7,352 bases of DNA from DASZHJ01 sp035581425 (GTDB lineage Bacteria; Pseudomonadota; Alphaproteobacteria; ATCC43930; CGMCC-115725), in assembly GCA_035581425.1 (NCBI GenBank), contig DATJVP010000043.1:1-7352 (forward strand). Direction: 5' to 3'. The translations under genes and the position numbers were made by a program. Below, piece after piece: positions 5,845 to 7,352 of the stretch (positions are counted from its first letter, which is position 1; each line of letters begins with the position of its first letter). The notes under the pieces were generated by a model. It was not told where the DNA came from, did no database searches, and saw only the letters and a program-made list of their open reading frames with translations.

Positions 5845-6936
5845 ATACGGAGCCAAAAATTCCCCGACGGGCACCGCAGGGATAGCTATCGCGAAGCCGG
5901 CGTCGACATCGATGCCGGCGCGGCGCTCGTCGAGGCGATAAAGCCGCTGGCGAAGGCGACGGCGCGGCGCGGCAGCGACGCGGGCCTCGGCGGTTTCGGC
6001 GCGCTCTTCGATCTCAAGGCTGCGGGGTTCAAGGATCCGATCCTCGTAGCCACCACCGACGGGGTCGGCACCAAGCTCAAGATCGCGATTGCCTCCGGGC
6101 GGCACGACACCATCGGCGTCGACCTCGTGGCGATGTGCGTCAACGACCTCGTGGTGCAGGGCGCGGAGCCGCTCTTCTTTCTCGACTATTACGCGACGGG
6201 GAAGCTCGACGTCGCGGCAGGGCGCACGATCATCGCGGGTATCGCAGAGGCGTGCCGCGCGACCGGCTGCGCCCTCATCGGCGGCGAGACCGCGGAGATG
6301 CCGGGCATGTATGCCAAGGACGATTACGATCTCGCGGGCTTCGCGGTTGGCGCAGTAGAGCGCACCGGCATCGTCGACGGCCGCACGGTCGCCCCGGGCG
6401 ATCTCGTGCTGGGCCTCGCCTCGAGCGGCTTGCACTCGAACGGCTTCTCACTGGTGCGGCGCGTCGTCGAGAGTGTCGGCCTCACCTATGACGCGCCCGC
6501 GCCCTTCGCGCCCGGCAGAACCCTCGCGGAGGCTCTCCTCGTGCCGACGCGCCTCTATGTCCGCAGCTCGCTTGCGGCGATCGCCGCGGGCGGCGTCAAG
6601 GCGCTGGCGCACATCACCGGCGGCGGTCTCGTCGAGAACATCCCGCGCGTCATTCCCGATCACGTGAGCGTGGAGCTCGATGCGCGTGCTTGGAAGCTGC
6701 CGCCGGTCTTCCGCTTTCTCGCGGAGACCGCGGGCCTCGCGGGGGGCGAGCTCGCGCGCGTCTTCAACTGCGGGATCGGCATGGTCGCGGTGGTAGATCC
6801 CGCCCGCACCGATGCCGTCGAGCACGCCTTCGCGGCCGAGGGCGAGACGGTGCTGCGTATTGGCCGCGTGGTGCCGCGTCCGCCGGGCGGCGCCGGGACC
6901 TTGATCCTCAACACGGAGAGCGAGTGGCCAGGCTGA
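5845..6936 (+). CDS. purM: Phosphoribosylformylglycinamidine cyclo-ligase (AIR synthetase), non-standard start
   Basis: Cytoplasmic enzyme of purine synthesis that uses ATP to close formylglycinamidine ribotide into aminoimidazole ribotide. With ATA 5845 as codon 1 it has 363 residues, against 345 in E. coli. Conserved landmarks in order: SYREAGVDIDAG near residues 14-25, TDGVGTKLK around 71-79, GVDLVAMCVNDLVVQGAEPLF, GGETAEMPGMY at 146-156, SSGLHSNGFSLVR, HITGGGLVENIPR and FNCGIGM. All are intact, so the protein should be active. The difficulty is the start: the frame has no ATG, GTG or TTG before position 6127, and beginning there would delete the N-terminal ATP-binding region. ATA 5845 has a good ribosome site. 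A one-base deletion in the A5 or C4 run near 5856-5865, linking to GTG 5834, is a second explanation. The 3' end overlaps purN by 13 bases, as in a purMN operon. The product is certain; the exact 5' end is not. Confidence 0.93.
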   Translation: MRSQKFPDGHRRDSYREAGVDIDAGAALVEAIKPLAKATARRGSDAGLGGFGALFDLKAAGFKDPILVATTDGVGTKLKIAIASGRHDTIGVDLVAMCVNDLVVQGAEPLFFLDYYATGKLDVAAGRTIIAGIAEACRATGCALIGGETAEMPGMYAKDDYDLAGFAVGAVERTGIVDGRTVAPGDLVLGLASSGLHSNGFSLVRRVVESVGLTYDAPAPFAPGRTLAEALLVPTRLYVRSSLAAIAAGGVKALAHITGGGLVENIPRVIPDHVSVELDARAWKLPPVFRFLAETAGLAGGELARVFNCGIGMVAVVDPARTDAVEHAFAAEGETVLRIGRVVPRPPGGAGTLILNTESEWPG

Positions 6937-7352
6937 AGGTTGGCGTGTTGATCTCCGGGCGCGGCTCCAACCTGCAGGCGCTCATCGACGCCTGCGCCCG
7001 CCCCGACTTTCCCGCGGAAATCGGGCTTGTCATCTCGAATGTTGCGGGGGTGCAAGGCCTTGAGCGCGCGCGGCGGGCAGGCATCCCGAGCCGCATCGTC
7101 GCGCATCGCGATTTCGCGGAGCGCGCGGCCTTCGACGACGCAATCGATGCAGCCCTTGGGGAGGCCGGAATCGAGCTCGCCTGTCTCGCGGGCTTCATGC
7201 GCATCCTCGGCGATGCCTTTGTCGCGCGCTGGCGCGATCGGCTCATCAACATCCATCCCTCGCTCATGCCAGCCTTCAAGGGCCTGCACACGCATGAGCG
7301 TGCGCTCGCGGCGGGCGTGCGCTTCACCGGCTGCACCGTGCATTTCGTCCGT
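6924..7352 (+). CDS. purN: Phosphoribosylglycinamide formyltransferase (3' end outside window)
   Basis: Cytoplasmic enzyme that transfers a formyl group from 10-formyltetrahydrofolate to glycinamide ribotide in purine synthesis. The 143 residues visible are about two thirds of the usual 190-220. The N-terminus has the phosphate-binding loop LISGRGSNLQALI (residues 9-21). LAGFMRIL precedes the active-site segment LINIHPSLMPAFKGLHTHERAL, where Asn109 and His111 match Asn106 and His108 of E. coli PurN. GCTVHFVR closes the window. The catalytic aspartate (E. coli Asp144) falls just past the edge. The start is GTG at 6924, with GGAG at 6915-6918, inside the last codons of purM; the resulting 13-base overlap suggests coupled translation of the two purine genes. 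VARLKVGVLISGRGSN is the expected N-terminal layout, so the start is reasonably secure. Confidence 0.96.
   Translation, partial: MARLKVGVLISGRGSNLQALIDACARPDFPAEIGLVISNVAGVQGLERARRAGIPSRIVAHRDFAERAAFDDAIDAALGEAGIELACLAGFMRILGDAFVARWRDRLINIHPSLMPAFKGLHTHERALAAGVRFTGCTVHFVR

Noticed and set aside
5818..6435. Minus-strand open frame opposite the 5' part of purM
   Set aside because: Antisense shadow of the conserved purM frame with no recognisable features.
6127..6936. Short purM starting at GTG 6127
   Set aside because: This would remove about 94 conserved residues, including YREAGVDIDAG and DGVGTKLK, and GTG there is the valine of the conserved LVAMCVNDL.

Overview
This is a GC-rich chromosomal window, about 7.35 kb, that reads as core genome of an alphaproteobacterium, probably Rhodospirillales-like. 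That placement rests on the style of the protein sequences and on the gene order purN-purM / DUF2066 / CDP-alcohol phosphatidyltransferase / AI-2E permease / hda / ppk, which I associate with that group from memory. No mobile element, CRISPR array, rRNA or tRNA was seen, and coding density is close to complete.

Layout. (1) Positions 1-1742, minus strand: most of polyphosphate kinase (ppk), with its C-terminus cut off by the window start. (2) 1743-1855: a divergent intergenic region with a near-perfect palindrome. (3) 1856-2341, plus strand: a SixA-type histidine phosphatase, standing alone in orientation between ppk and hda and overlapping the hda 3' end tail to tail. (4) 5755 down to 2326, minus strand: a compact four-gene run in the order DUF2066 exported protein, CDP-alcohol phosphatidyltransferase, AI-2E-family permease, Hda-type DnaA regulator. 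The last three are joined by 4-base stop/start overlaps. (5) 5756-5844: a short divergent intergenic region. (6) 5845-7352, plus strand: purM and then purN (cut by the window end), overlapping by 13 bases. These encode two steps of de novo purine synthesis.

How the genes relate. PurM and PurN make aminoimidazole ribotide and formylglycinamide ribotide. The divergent run mixes envelope functions (exported DUF2066, phospholipid synthase, permease) with Hda, which switches off the replication initiator DnaA. Ppk makes polyphosphate from ATP, and SixA removes phosphate from histidine residues of signalling proteins.

Most notable points. purM has no ATG, GTG or TTG codon where its conserved N-terminus requires one; the best-placed initiation codon is ATA, 5 bases after a good Shine-Dalgarno sequence. 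The CDP-alcohol phosphatidyltransferase carries features closer to mitochondrial-type cardiolipin synthase than to PgsA. Five of the eight genes appear to start with a codon other than ATG. I found no sign of a new multi-gene system; the window is mainly ordinary housekeeping DNA with a few oddities.
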